A stretch of 64,000 nt of DNA from CAZSHX01 sp964606895 (GTDB lineage Bacteria; Bacteroidota; Ignavibacteria; Kapaibacteriales; UBA2268): positions 4,924-68,923 of the forward strand of contig CAZSHX010000016.1 in assembly GCA_964606895.1 (NCBI GenBank). Reading direction: 5' to 3'. Under the pieces are notes generated by a model. That model was not told the origin of the DNA, did not search any database, and saw nothing but the letters and a program-made list of their open reading frames with translations. The translations under genes and the position numbers were made by a program. The first letter of the stretch is position 1. Each line of letters opens with the position of its first letter. Positions 7,169-15,655 of the stretch are shown one piece after another.

Positions 7169-8185
7169 ATGGAAGATATAAAACCGACAAAAATATGTGA
7201 GTATTGCCAGACAGAATTTGTATCATCACGCAAAGATGCAAAATTTTGTACTAATGCCTGCCGGACCAAAGCTTATCGTCAGCGGAACGGAATTCCGGCA
7301 CCGGACTTTACAAAGCTTTCCAAACCCAGGCATGAATCCATCAAGGAACAGCAATTGCAAATTCTTCAGGATGATTTCCAAACCATATTAATTTCAGAAA
7401 TCAGCCTTGAGAAAAAATACGAAGAGTTTTTCGAGAGGTACGAGCAGGCAGTAGAAAACTACGAAAGAAGCAACAATCAATGGAGCAGAGACTACCTTAG
7501 CAGAAAGCAAAAAGAGTATTTCGACATTAAGCATGACCTTTTTGAAGTGGACGAAAGAAAAAGACATCTCCAAAAACAAATTGAAGACCTTGAGGGAGAG
7601 ATCGGAAGAGATATTTTACTCGACAATGAACTTATTTTTACGACTGAGAGCATCAGAACAATGAAATTTGCCACTCTTCAATTTCAGGGCAAATGGTTCG
7701 AGTTTCTGGGAAATCCACTTGCTAACTTTCACATGATTGCCTATGGTTTGCCAAAAAGCGGAAAAACTGAATTTGCTTTTCAATTTGCGAACTACCTCAC
7801 TCAGTTCGGAAGTGTTCTATACATTAATTCCGACGAGCAAATCAGTCCACTCATTCAAACCAGAATAAAGGAATTAAACATTTCCGATATTCATTTCAGC
7901 AAGGCACGCCAGAAAAAGGAAATAGAATACATAATGCAGAACGGAAGATATGATTTCGTTTTTATTGACAGTTGCAATCAAGCTCAAATATCAATCAGCG
8001 ATTTGGAATATTTCAGGCATAAGCACCCTAAGATAGCTGTCATTGCCGTATTTCAGATTTCCATTGCCGAGAAAATTGCAGGACTTTACAGTTTTAAAAA
8101 TTCATGGGACTTGCTTGTTAAAATAGAAAGAGGCAAAGCAAATTCACAGGACAAGACACGTCAATTGGGCGAAATGGAATTTTAA
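7169..8185 (+). CDS. Zinc-finger, coiled-coil, RecA/RadA-like ATPase of unknown role
   Basis: 338 residues. The N-terminus has a C10-x2-C13 ... C27-x3-C31 zinc finger ending in CTNACRTKAYRQR. A charged coiled-coil region follows (about 50-150). The C-terminal half is a RecA-fold ATPase with Walker A GLPKSGKTE (about 193-201) and Walker B FVFIDSC (about 262-268), laid out like RadA/Sms or DnaB-type P-loop proteins. ATG 7169 is preferred to TTG 7145. No signal peptide, so cytoplasmic. A nucleic-acid-linked role, such as repair or recombination, is inferred. I do not recognise this exact domain order as a named family. Confidence 0.75.
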   Translation: MEDIKPTKICEYCQTEFVSSRKDAKFCTNACRTKAYRQRNGIPAPDFTKLSKPRHESIKEQQLQILQDDFQTILISEISLEKKYEEFFERYEQAVENYERSNNQWSRDYLSRKQKEYFDIKHDLFEVDERKRHLQKQIEDLEGEIGRDILLDNELIFTTESIRTMKFATLQFQGKWFEFLGNPLANFHMIAYGLPKSGKTEFAFQFANYLTQFGSVLYINSDEQISPLIQTRIKELNISDIHFSKARQKKEIEYIMQNGRYDFVFIDSCNQAQISISDLEYFRHKHPKIAVIAVFQISIAEKIAGLYSFKNSWDLLVKIERGKANSQDKTRQLGEMEF

Positions 8186-8251
8186 TTACCCTGAATGAAA
8201 AATTATTACCAAATCGCTTAATTTCTTTACTTTTTTTTCAATATTTATAAG

Positions 8252-8259
8252 TATTTTTG
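8252..8259 (+). promoter_or_regulatory. Probable -7 box of the DUF2723 gene
   Basis: TATTTTTG matches TAnnTTTG, 55 bp before the ATG at 8314. The -33 TTG is absent at the expected distance. Confidence 0.4.
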
Positions 8260-8313
8260 CAGTTTGTATTAAATATGAATTTCAGTAAGTATATTAATAA
8301 ATTTAGGTAAACT

Positions 8314-11300
8314 ATGGACACTAAGACTTTGAACCGTGCATTTGCTTTCTTGGCTTTTGCAGTTACTTTAGTTGTATATGCGATGACCGTACAGCCTTCA
8401 GTTCCTTTCTGGGATTGCGGCGAGTTCACGGCAGGCTCCATCTGGCAACAGGTACCTCACCCTCCCGGAGCACCTCTTTTCCTGATGGTTGGTAAATTAT
8501 TCTCCATAATTATTCCTTTCGGTGATCTTGGCTGGCGTGTGAATATGGTCTCAGTTTTCGCCACAGCATTTTCGGTTCTATTCCTTTATTTGATAACTGT
8601 AAAAGCGATTGAAAACTTCAGAGGAAAAAAATACGAAACTTTCGGCGAAGCAATTTCGGTTTATGGTTCAGCTTTGGTCGGAGCTTTGGCATTCTGCTTT
8701 ACAGACACAATCTGGTTTAACGGTGTTGAATCTGAAGTTTATGCCGCATCCACTCTTTTTACTGCCGTTGTGGTTTATTTGATGATGAGATGGAACGAAG
8801 AAGCAGACAACCCCGGGCACGAAAGATATTTACTACTGATTGCCTATTTAATCGGCTTGTCAACAGGTGTCCATCTTCTTGCAATTCTTACAGTGTTCTC
8901 AATTGTAATGTTAGTCTATTTCAGAAAATACAAAGTCACTCCAAAATCATTTATTATTATGGGTGTGATTGCCTTGGTGATTTTCTTTGTAATATATCAG
9001 TTTGTTGTGATGTGGCTTCCGACAATGCTTGCAGGAGATTCCCCATTCAAAAATGCCGCTAAAGAGCGCATTATAGAAAACAGTCCTGTTATGACTATGA
9101 TTGGTATAGGAATTATCCTGTTAGCCGCTTATGGATTCTGGTATGGAGTTAAAAGACAAAAACCGATACTCAAATTAGTTTCGGGTGCATTTTTACTAAT
9201 CCTTTTTGGATTTACAACTTATTTCCAGGTATTAATTCGCTCGAATTCAAACTCTCCGATGAACGAAAACGAACCGAAGAATTTCTCGAAACTTATATCA
9301 TATCTTGGTCGTGAACAGTACGGCGATGCAGGCAACTGGCCCCGCAGAACTGATTTCAACGACGAAGGGAAAATGTATTACTACAATCTTCAGGATGAAA
9401 AAGGTAAATATGTTTACGGCGAATGGACTGCTCCTGAATCCAAAAGAGTCGAAAGAAAAGACGGTCAGGCAGTTTCTATGCCAGATTGGACAAATGTAAA
9501 CATATCCGGTGAACTTGCTTATTTGTGGAAATATCAGATTAAGCATATGTACTTCAGATACTTCTTCTGGAACTATGTCGGAAAGCTGAGCGATATTCAG
9601 GACTCGGATGAGGCTTGGTTCGACAAAGGTGAGTCGGAATTGATAAACTATAAATCGGGGTACGGAGACCAGTTCCCTGTCAGGTTCTTTGCAATTCCAT
9701 TGCTTTTCGGTCTTATTGGTTTATATTTCCAATTCAAGAAGGACCCGAAAACTGCACTTGTGTATTTTACAATGTTTCTGCTAACTGGTGTGCTGGCGGC
9801 AATAGCCCAGAATCAGCAGAACCCTCAACCCCGAGAACGTGACTACTTCTATGCCGGCTCGTTTATGGTCTGGTGTATGTGGATAGGTACGGGAACTTAT
9901 ACACTGATAGATTGGTTAGTTAAAAACAAAAAATCTATGGTTGCACCTACTGCTGTTGTAATGGCTTCCATTCTGCTTGTTCCTTTCAATATGGGATTGG
10001 GCGGCTGGAATGTTCATACCAGAGCAGGAAACTACATACCATTCGATTATTCATATAATATTTTGCAGAGTTGTGCTCAGGATGCAATTCTCTTCACAAA
10101 CGGCGATAACGATACTTTCCCGCTTTGGTACTTGCAGGATGTTGAAGGAGTACGCCGCGACGTAAGGGTTGTTAATCTTAGCCTTGGTCAAACTTTATGG
10201 TATATTGACCAACTCAAGAACAGAGAACCATGGGGTGCTAAGAAGATTCCATTGAGCTTCCCCGACGAGGTTTTGCATGTTAGCGAAGACAGCGAAAAAG
10301 CATTAAGTTACGATTTCGGCGAACCACAGAACATCATTATGCCTGTATCCAGAGATATTTTAAAACAATATACAAACGATACTGCATTAATAAATGACGG
10401 AAACATGAGATTTACTTATGTCGGCAAACCTTTCACCGAAAAAGAAGGCAAAAAGATTTATGTATTCCATGTTAATAACAAACTTGTTCTCGATATTTTG
10501 AAACAGACAAAATTCGAAAGACCTGTCTATTTCTCGACAACTGTAGGTCCTGATGTATTCTCGGGTTTGGGCAGACACCTCCGCTACGAAGGTATGGCAC
10601 TCAGAGTTTGTCCTGTTCCAAACAACAGTTTGAAAACAGGACAAATGGAACCGAACATAATGGCGGCTTCACTTCTAAATATTGACAATTCAGATAATTA
10701 TCATAAAGAACAGCACTACGGCTTTAAATTCAGAAATCTGGATAATAAGAGCTATTACTATTATGATGAAGTCCACAGAAGACTGATGGCAAACTATCGT
10801 CAACTATTTACAGGTTTTGCTTCTTATACACTCGAAACAATGAAAGACACAACCAAATGTGTTGCAATCATTGATACGATGAATAAATATCTATCTACCT
10901 ATAGATTCCCACTGTATCATCAGGAAGAATCTCAGCTTGCTACTTTGTATCATGAAGCAGGGGCTAAAGAACAGGCAAAACAATTTGCTCAGATGACAAT
11001 TAAATCATGTACCGAAATTTTCAACAAACCTGCACTTCGCCGCGACAGAGTCGAAAAACTCGGTGACGAAATAAAGGGAAGACACGGCACTTACAAAGCC
11101 GCAACTGATGCTTATTTGATTCTTGGGAATTATGATGCCGCCAGAACAACCATGAATGAACTTTACGAACTTTGCAAACAAGCGATTCAAGGCATTCAGG
11201 GAAATGACGGTTATAAGAATGAATTCCAGCAGGTTCAGAAGAACGTATATGACATTTTAGGAAATATGGCTGGTATTGACGATGCCGAAATTAGGGACAT

Positions 11301-11472
11301 TGAAAAACAGGGCAAGAAAAAGGAAGCTTTGGAAAAAGCCGAATCATTACTGAAGAAATATAATGAGAACAAAGACCCGTTATACAAATCTTTAGGCAGA
11401 TATATTGAAGAAAATATCAGAAGACTCAAAGGAGAACCACCTCCACAGATGCCCGAAACAGCCGCTAACTAA
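8314..11472 (+). CDS. DUF2723 (TMEM260-like) multi-pass membrane protein, probable glycosyltransferase
   Basis: 1052 residues. The start contains the DUF2723 signature PSVPFWDCGEF (about residues 29-39) and HPPGAPLF. About ten membrane segments in the first 600 residues form a GT-C-like fold; the middle holds an NGDNDTFPLWYLQ motif typical of the bacterial family. The C-terminal 200 residues are helical and TPR-like. Eukaryotic TMEM260 is a protein O-mannosyltransferase, so transfer of a lipid-linked sugar outside the membrane is a reasonable inference. The following GT2 gene could supply the lipid-linked sugar. Confidence 0.85.
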   Translation: MDTKTLNRAFAFLAFAVTLVVYAMTVQPSVPFWDCGEFTAGSIWQQVPHPPGAPLFLMVGKLFSIIIPFGDLGWRVNMVSVFATAFSVLFLYLITVKAIENFRGKKYETFGEAISVYGSALVGALAFCFTDTIWFNGVESEVYAASTLFTAVVVYLMMRWNEEADNPGHERYLLLIAYLIGLSTGVHLLAILTVFSIVMLVYFRKYKVTPKSFIIMGVIALVIFFVIYQFVVMWLPTMLAGDSPFKNAAKERIIENSPVMTMIGIGIILLAAYGFWYGVKRQKPILKLVSGAFLLILFGFTTYFQVLIRSNSNSPMNENEPKNFSKLISYLGREQYGDAGNWPRRTDFNDEGKMYYYNLQDEKGKYVYGEWTAPESKRVERKDGQAVSMPDWTNVNISGELAYLWKYQIKHMYFRYFFWNYVGKLSDIQDSDEAWFDKGESELINYKSGYGDQFPVRFFAIPLLFGLIGLYFQFKKDPKTALVYFTMFLLTGVLAAIAQNQQNPQPRERDYFYAGSFMVWCMWIGTGTYTLIDWLVKNKKSMVAPTAVVMASILLVPFNMGLGGWNVHTRAGNYIPFDYSYNILQSCAQDAILFTNGDNDTFPLWYLQDVEGVRRDVRVVNLSLGQTLWYIDQLKNREPWGAKKIPLSFPDEVLHVSEDSEKALSYDFGEPQNIIMPVSRDILKQYTNDTALINDGNMRFTYVGKPFTEKEGKKIYVFHVNNKLVLDILKQTKFERPVYFSTTVGPDVFSGLGRHLRYEGMALRVCPVPNNSLKTGQMEPNIMAASLLNIDNSDNYHKEQHYGFKFRNLDNKSYYYYDEVHRRLMANYRQLFTGFASYTLETMKDTTKCVAIIDTMNKYLSTYRFPLYHQEESQLATLYHEAGAKEQAKQFAQMTIKSCTEIFNKPALRRDRVEKLGDEIKGRHGTYKAATDAYLILGNYDAARTTMNELYELCKQAIQGIQGNDGYKNEFQQVQKNVYDILGNMAGIDDAEIRDIEKQGKKKEALEKAESLLKKYNENKDPLYKSLGRYIEENIRRLKGEPPPQMPETAAN

Positions 11473-11480
11473 AAACAATA

Positions 11481-11518
11481 ATTCCCTCCCCTAATCGAAT
11501 GGGGAGGGAATATTTTTT
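11481..11518 (+). terminator. Terminator after the DUF2723 gene
   Basis: An 11-bp stem ATTCCCTCCCC / GGGGAGGGAAT (11481-11491 and 11501-11511) followed directly by a T-run. Confidence 0.8.
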
Positions 11519-11578
11519 AATTAATTTATTCTTCTTACTCTTTTAACTTTACAACTTTACAAACTTTCTAACTTCGTC

Positions 11579-12274
11579 ATGATTTCTATAGTCATACCTG
11601 CATATAACGAAGAAAAGAGAATAGAACGTTCTCTTCGGTATGCCATTGACTATACTGCAAGCCACCATTTATCTTACGAAATTATTGTCGTTGACGACGG
11701 TTCATCGGACAAAACAACCAAAATAGTAAACTCTTTCGCACCGGCAGTTAAGCTTTTGGCTCTTCCTAAAAACATGGGAAAGGGAGCAGCAGTTCGTAAC
11801 GGAATGCTTGCCGCAACAGGAGATATTCGAATTTTTACCGATGCCGATTTTTCCACTCCGCTTTACGAACTTGTAAAGATTGTCGAAAAAATTAACTCGG
11901 GTGCGGATATCTGCATCGGAAGCCGAGCAATAGATCCAAGCATGATAAAAGAACATCAGCCTTTCTACCGTGAAATGATGGGTAAAATTTTCAATAAAAT
12001 TGTTCAGTTGCTTTTGGTAAAAGGTATTAAAGATACTCAATGTGGTTTCAAAGGATTAACTGCAAAAGCAACAGAAGCAATTTTTTCGCAGGCAAAAATT
12101 GACGGTTTCAGCTTCGACGTGGAAATGCTGTTTCTTGCTAAACGTGCCGGATTGACAATCGAGCAGGTTTCTGTCGAATGGTACAACGACGGTGCCAGCC
12201 GCGTTAATCCGATCAAGGATTCACTCAATATGCTAATCGAACTTTTTAAAATCAGAAAGATTCACAGCAAGTGA
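11579..12274 (+). CDS. GT2 glycosyltransferase, polyprenyl-phosphate sugar synthase type
   Basis: 231 residues of a GT-A fold: MISIVIPAYNEE start, VVDDGSSD (about 38-45), the metal-binding DADFS (about 91-95) and CIGSRA. The order matches dolichyl-phosphate glucose/mannose synthases (Alg5/Dpm1-like) without the membrane domain. It would transfer a sugar from a nucleotide donor to polyprenyl phosphate on the cytoplasmic side. Its place after the DUF2723 gene suggests it makes the lipid-linked donor for that enzyme (inference). Its stop overlaps the GTG start of rnhA. Confidence 0.85.
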   Translation: MISIVIPAYNEEKRIERSLRYAIDYTASHHLSYEIIVVDDGSSDKTTKIVNSFAPAVKLLALPKNMGKGAAVRNGMLAATGDIRIFTDADFSTPLYELVKIVEKINSGADICIGSRAIDPSMIKEHQPFYREMMGKIFNKIVQLLLVKGIKDTQCGFKGLTAKATEAIFSQAKIDGFSFDVEMLFLAKRAGLTIEQVSVEWYNDGASRVNPIKDSLNMLIELFKIRKIHSK

Positions 12275-12768
12275 AAAACGATATAATTATATATACCGAC
12301 GGTGCCTGCCTTGGCAATCCCGGTCCGGGAGGGTGGGCGGCAGTTTTAATCTGGGGTGATAAACGAAAAGAACTTTCAGGCGGATTCAAACTGACAACCA
12401 ACAACCGAATGGAAATCCTTGCGGCAATCGAAGCCATCAGAGCAATCAAAACCACAAAAAAATATAACATCAAGATCCACAGCGATTCCCGCCTCTTGAT
12501 TAATGCAGTGAACCAAAACTGGCTTTCCAAATGGGAATCAAAAGGCTGGATGAGAAATAACAAGGATAAAGTAATTAATCCTGATTTATGGAAACAACTG
12601 ATGATTGAACTTCCAAAACATAATATTGAGTTTATCTGGGTGGAAGGGCATGCAGGAATTCCCGAAAATGAACGATGCGATGTCTTATCCAAACAAGCCG
12701 CTCAAATGCCCAATCTACCTACTGACACTGCCTACGAACACGAAACAGAACCTAAGCTTTTATACTAA
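12271..12768 (+). CDS. rnhA: Ribonuclease HI
   Basis: 165 residues. YTDGACLGNPGPGGW is the family start; the catalytic residues D10, E48, D72 and D137 and the loop histidine H127 (EGHAG) are all present. It cuts the RNA strand of RNA-DNA hybrids. The GTG start is set by the 4-bp GTGA overlap with the GT2 stop codon, which suggests translational coupling. Length is usual for bacterial RNase HI. Confidence 0.93.
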   Translation: MKNDIIIYTDGACLGNPGPGGWAAVLIWGDKRKELSGGFKLTTNNRMEILAAIEAIRAIKTTKKYNIKIHSDSRLLINAVNQNWLSKWESKGWMRNNKDKVINPDLWKQLMIELPKHNIEFIWVEGHAGIPENERCDVLSKQAAQMPNLPTDTAYEHETEPKLLY

Positions 12769-12788
12769 ATTTTTTAAAGGATTCAATT

Positions 12789-13265
12789 ATGAAAAAATAT
12801 GCTGTAACAATACTGCTGTTGATTTTTGCTGTTGTTTCGGGACTAAATGCGAAATCAACCCAGATTATCAACTTTAATGAACTTATGGCATCTCTTAAAA
12901 CAGGCGAAAAAGTAAGATTAGTTATTCATTACGGGAATTGCAAACTTTACGAAAACTTCATCGAATCCAAATCGCCTGATGCTATTGGTGGCATGGAAAT
13001 CACTAATTTTGAGTATTTTGCACCGAATTCCGTAAAAAATGACAAGGGATTTTTAGTTGTTTCGGAATCACAGTTAATCAGTCATCCCCGTTATGGTTTC
13101 GTCCTCAATTATATAAAAATCAGGATTGATGATGACGGTAAAGTGAAAATCACCGCTCAGTGCATCAATCCAAAAAATTATGAAGTAAAGATGGATGAAA
13201 CATTCCAAACCGAAATATCAAAAAAAGCCGCAGAAAACGGCGGCTTTTTTATTTATAAAGATTAG
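12789..13265 (+). CDS. Secreted VirK-like small protein
   Basis: 158 residues with a signal peptide (1-21, cleavage after LNA). The mature start, FNELMASLKTGEKVRLVIHYGNC, resembles VirK-family proteins (PF06903), in which a short helix precedes a strand with a conserved Cys. Predicted periplasmic; the molecular function of VirK proteins is unclear. An AAAGGA ribosome-binding site lies just upstream. The last codons (KKAAENGGFF) are encoded by an intrinsic terminator hairpin. The family call is by resemblance only. Confidence 0.65.
   Translation: MKKYAVTILLLIFAVVSGLNAKSTQIINFNELMASLKTGEKVRLVIHYGNCKLYENFIESKSPDAIGGMEITNFEYFAPNSVKNDKGFLVVSESQLISHPRYGFVLNYIKIRIDDDGKVKITAQCINPKNYEVKMDETFQTEISKKAAENGGFFIYKD
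13221..13250 (+). terminator. Terminator embedded in the 3' end of the VirK-like gene
   Basis: AAAAAAGCCG (13221-13230) pairs with CGGCTTTTTT (13241-13250). The hairpin and T-run lie inside the coding sequence, before the stop codon at 13263-13265. Confidence 0.7.
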
Positions 13266-13316
13266 TTCGAAGCAAATTTTCTTGACCTGCTTTATTACCT
13301 GAAAATTTAGCAAAAG

Positions 13317-13402
13317 TTGTCATTATGACACTAAATGAAGTGGAGTGGAAGAATCTATACTTGGAACTAAGAATAGATTCTTCGCTACGCTCAGAATGAC
13401 AA
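13317..13402. repeat. Nested inverted repeat, MITE-like
   Basis: Outer arms TTGTCATT (13317-13324) and AATGACAA (13395-13402); inner arms AAGAATCTAT (13349-13358) and ATAGATTCTT (13373-13382). The 86-bp unit sits between convergent genes and carries no reading frame. Confidence 0.65.
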
Positions 13403-13464
13403 TGCCATAAATACTATATTTTTTGAGAGAACCCTCATTTTCAAAATGCAAATACTAATTCCAA

Positions 13465-15618
13465 TTACTCTTTAATTGGTGTTTCAATAACAATCTGCAC
13501 AGTACGGCAGTAGCTTCTGCCCTGCGGCAGGTCATTATTGTAAAGCAGAACATCACTACCGACAGGATTCAGTTTTAGTTTATCCTGTGGAATCTGAAGA
13601 ATTTTCTGAACTTCGACCGAGCGGCGGTAAGCCAAATCGCGATTGTAATCGCTGTCGCCCGTTCTGTCTGCATAACCCGAAATAGTAACGAGTGCATTCG
13701 ATTTGATTTTCTGCTTAATATCTTCAAGAATTGGTTTCTGATGAGATGTAATCTCGGCTTTGTCGTAATCAAATAAGATGAGTGAATATCTTTCGATAAT
13801 CGTATCGTTTTTGATTTCTTTTCTCTTCTTCTTGATTGTTAACTGCTGAATCTTCAAATCCAATCCCGAGCTTGTCTTCTGGTCTATTTCGTCGAAAGCT
13901 GTTAGAGCAATATTTATTGGAGATTCATATCTTGGAATCGGAGATTCTTCGACTGCCCAGGAAAGTTTATCGGGCAATTCGGTTCCATTGTATTTCCTGA
14001 TTAGACTTCCATCCTGACTAACAACGATTTCCCAGCCCTTAACACCCATTTCGGCATTCACTTTAGGTTGAAGCTCCACAATCGGCGGATTGGCGGTTAG
14101 TTGCAATTCTTTCAATACTATTGGTTTAAGTATTTCGGGATTGTTGGAATTAAGTTCAGCTCTCTGATTTTCAACCAGACCGTCAGGATTATCGGATTTA
14201 CCCGGGAAATCAGGAAGATTTTGCTTCTTAATTTTAATATTATCAGGGTTAACTCCCCAAACTGAAGTCAAGTATTTTTTGATAGCATCTGCTCTTGCGG
14301 CTGAAAGCTTAATATTTCCTTTTTCTTCGTCGAGATTGTTATTGCATCCGTTTATTGTCAGAACCGCATTTGGATTGTCGAGCATTCTTGATGCAACAAT
14401 ATTGAGCATGTCTTCATAAATTTCAAGAGTATTCCACCTTAAAGCTCTTTCTTTGAAATCTTTTGTTTCGGCAGGTTTCAGAAGTCTTACACCTGTTTCC
14501 TCAAGGTTATCGCTGTTATTTTTGAAAAATACGTAGGGCAACAGCGGGAAGCTTTCGCTTGTTTCTGTTTCCTCTATGACGATTGTCGGTTTATCCTGCT
14601 TTGTGTTGTCGCGATTGATTCCAACGGCATTAATTGACGAAGAAAGAGCAACATCTTTGGGTATTTGCTTTTCGTAAGTTTCTTTTAATATCGTTCTGAA
14701 AATAATTGAATCCTTTTTCGAAATCTTATAGTTATCAGGTTTGTATCGTTTGTCAATTCTGACTATTTCATTTTTCAAACCTGCTTTAGCAATAACTGTT
14801 GTGTCGCGTTGATAAACCGTATCGCGGTATTCAGGAATTGGAATTGGTGCATAGAACGGCATTTTAATTGATGCTCCGATTTGCAGTGCACCGAGTTTCC
14901 ATGTAACATTCGAAACATCAGTAAAGGGAATTGAGTATTTTATTTCAGGACTTAAATAAGCTTCCTTGGCAATTGGAAGTTCGTAGCTGAGACCAAAAAT
15001 ACCGAAAAACTGAATTGGATTCTTGTTTGGAATTTCAAGCCCTTTTTTATCATTCCTTATAACTCGGTCATCAATGAAACGAACATTATCGGGAGAAACA
15101 ATTTTTTCCAACTGGTCAACTTGCTCAGTAAAGAAATAAGAAATATTGAATCCAAATATTGCAGTAAAGTCCCATAAGAATTTGAAATTTATTAATGGCT
15201 CAATTCCCATACCATGAAGTTTTGCATCAAGAGTATGGTCAACTATAAGCTGTTTTACCATTTCCTTATTTGTTCCATTTTCAATAACAAGAACATTAGC
15301 GGCATTCTCATTTTCTTTGAGCAAAGCACTGAAATCGGAGTACCCGAGTCTTACCTGGAAATTCAAATTTTTAACAATTCTTGTTTCAAACAATGCACCA
15401 AATGAGTACCCGTTTCCCGAACCTGTTGTATATCTCGGACAACAGCTCGGAACTCCCGGTAGTTTGTCGAAATCAACGATATGAAGATTTCTGTTGAAAT
15501 CGCCGTAAACACCCAGCCAGAAAATCGGCTGTGGCTCTTCGGCGGCAGAAAGCACTTGAAAAAAAGCGGCGAATAACAATGCTAACGTTAAAATCTGTTT
15601 CCGTATTTTTCTTTTCAT
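13465..15618 (-). CDS. OmpA-family outer membrane protein
   Basis: 717 residues. Signal peptide (about 1-25), then a beta-barrel-like region (about 30-250), a linker, and an OmpA-like region from about 370 with repeated peptidoglycan-binding motifs. The last domain (about 620-710) has the key sequence ISGYADRTGDSDYNRDLAYRR, in which the Asp and Arg bind peptidoglycan. ATG 15618 is chosen over the upstream TTG 15630. It is the last gene of a three-gene minus-strand group with spacings of 37 and 58 bp, suggesting that it anchors surface structures made by the two upstream genes (inference). Confidence 0.85.
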   Translation of the reverse strand: MKRKIRKQILTLALLFAAFFQVLSAAEEPQPIFWLGVYGDFNRNLHIVDFDKLPGVPSCCPRYTTGSGNGYSFGALFETRIVKNLNFQVRLGYSDFSALLKENENAANVLVIENGTNKEMVKQLIVDHTLDAKLHGMGIEPLINFKFLWDFTAIFGFNISYFFTEQVDQLEKIVSPDNVRFIDDRVIRNDKKGLEIPNKNPIQFFGIFGLSYELPIAKEAYLSPEIKYSIPFTDVSNVTWKLGALQIGASIKMPFYAPIPIPEYRDTVYQRDTTVIAKAGLKNEIVRIDKRYKPDNYKISKKDSIIFRTILKETYEKQIPKDVALSSSINAVGINRDNTKQDKPTIVIEETETSESFPLLPYVFFKNNSDNLEETGVRLLKPAETKDFKERALRWNTLEIYEDMLNIVASRMLDNPNAVLTINGCNNNLDEEKGNIKLSAARADAIKKYLTSVWGVNPDNIKIKKQNLPDFPGKSDNPDGLVENQRAELNSNNPEILKPIVLKELQLTANPPIVELQPKVNAEMGVKGWEIVVSQDGSLIRKYNGTELPDKLSWAVEESPIPRYESPINIALTAFDEIDQKTSSGLDLKIQQLTIKKKRKEIKNDTIIERYSLILFDYDKAEITSHQKPILEDIKQKIKSNALVTISGYADRTGDSDYNRDLAYRRSVEVQKILQIPQDKLKLNPVGSDVLLYNNDLPQGRSYCRTVQIVIETPIKE

Positions 15619-15655
15619 AATTAATTCCAATATGTATTTTTTATTTTTTTCAAAT

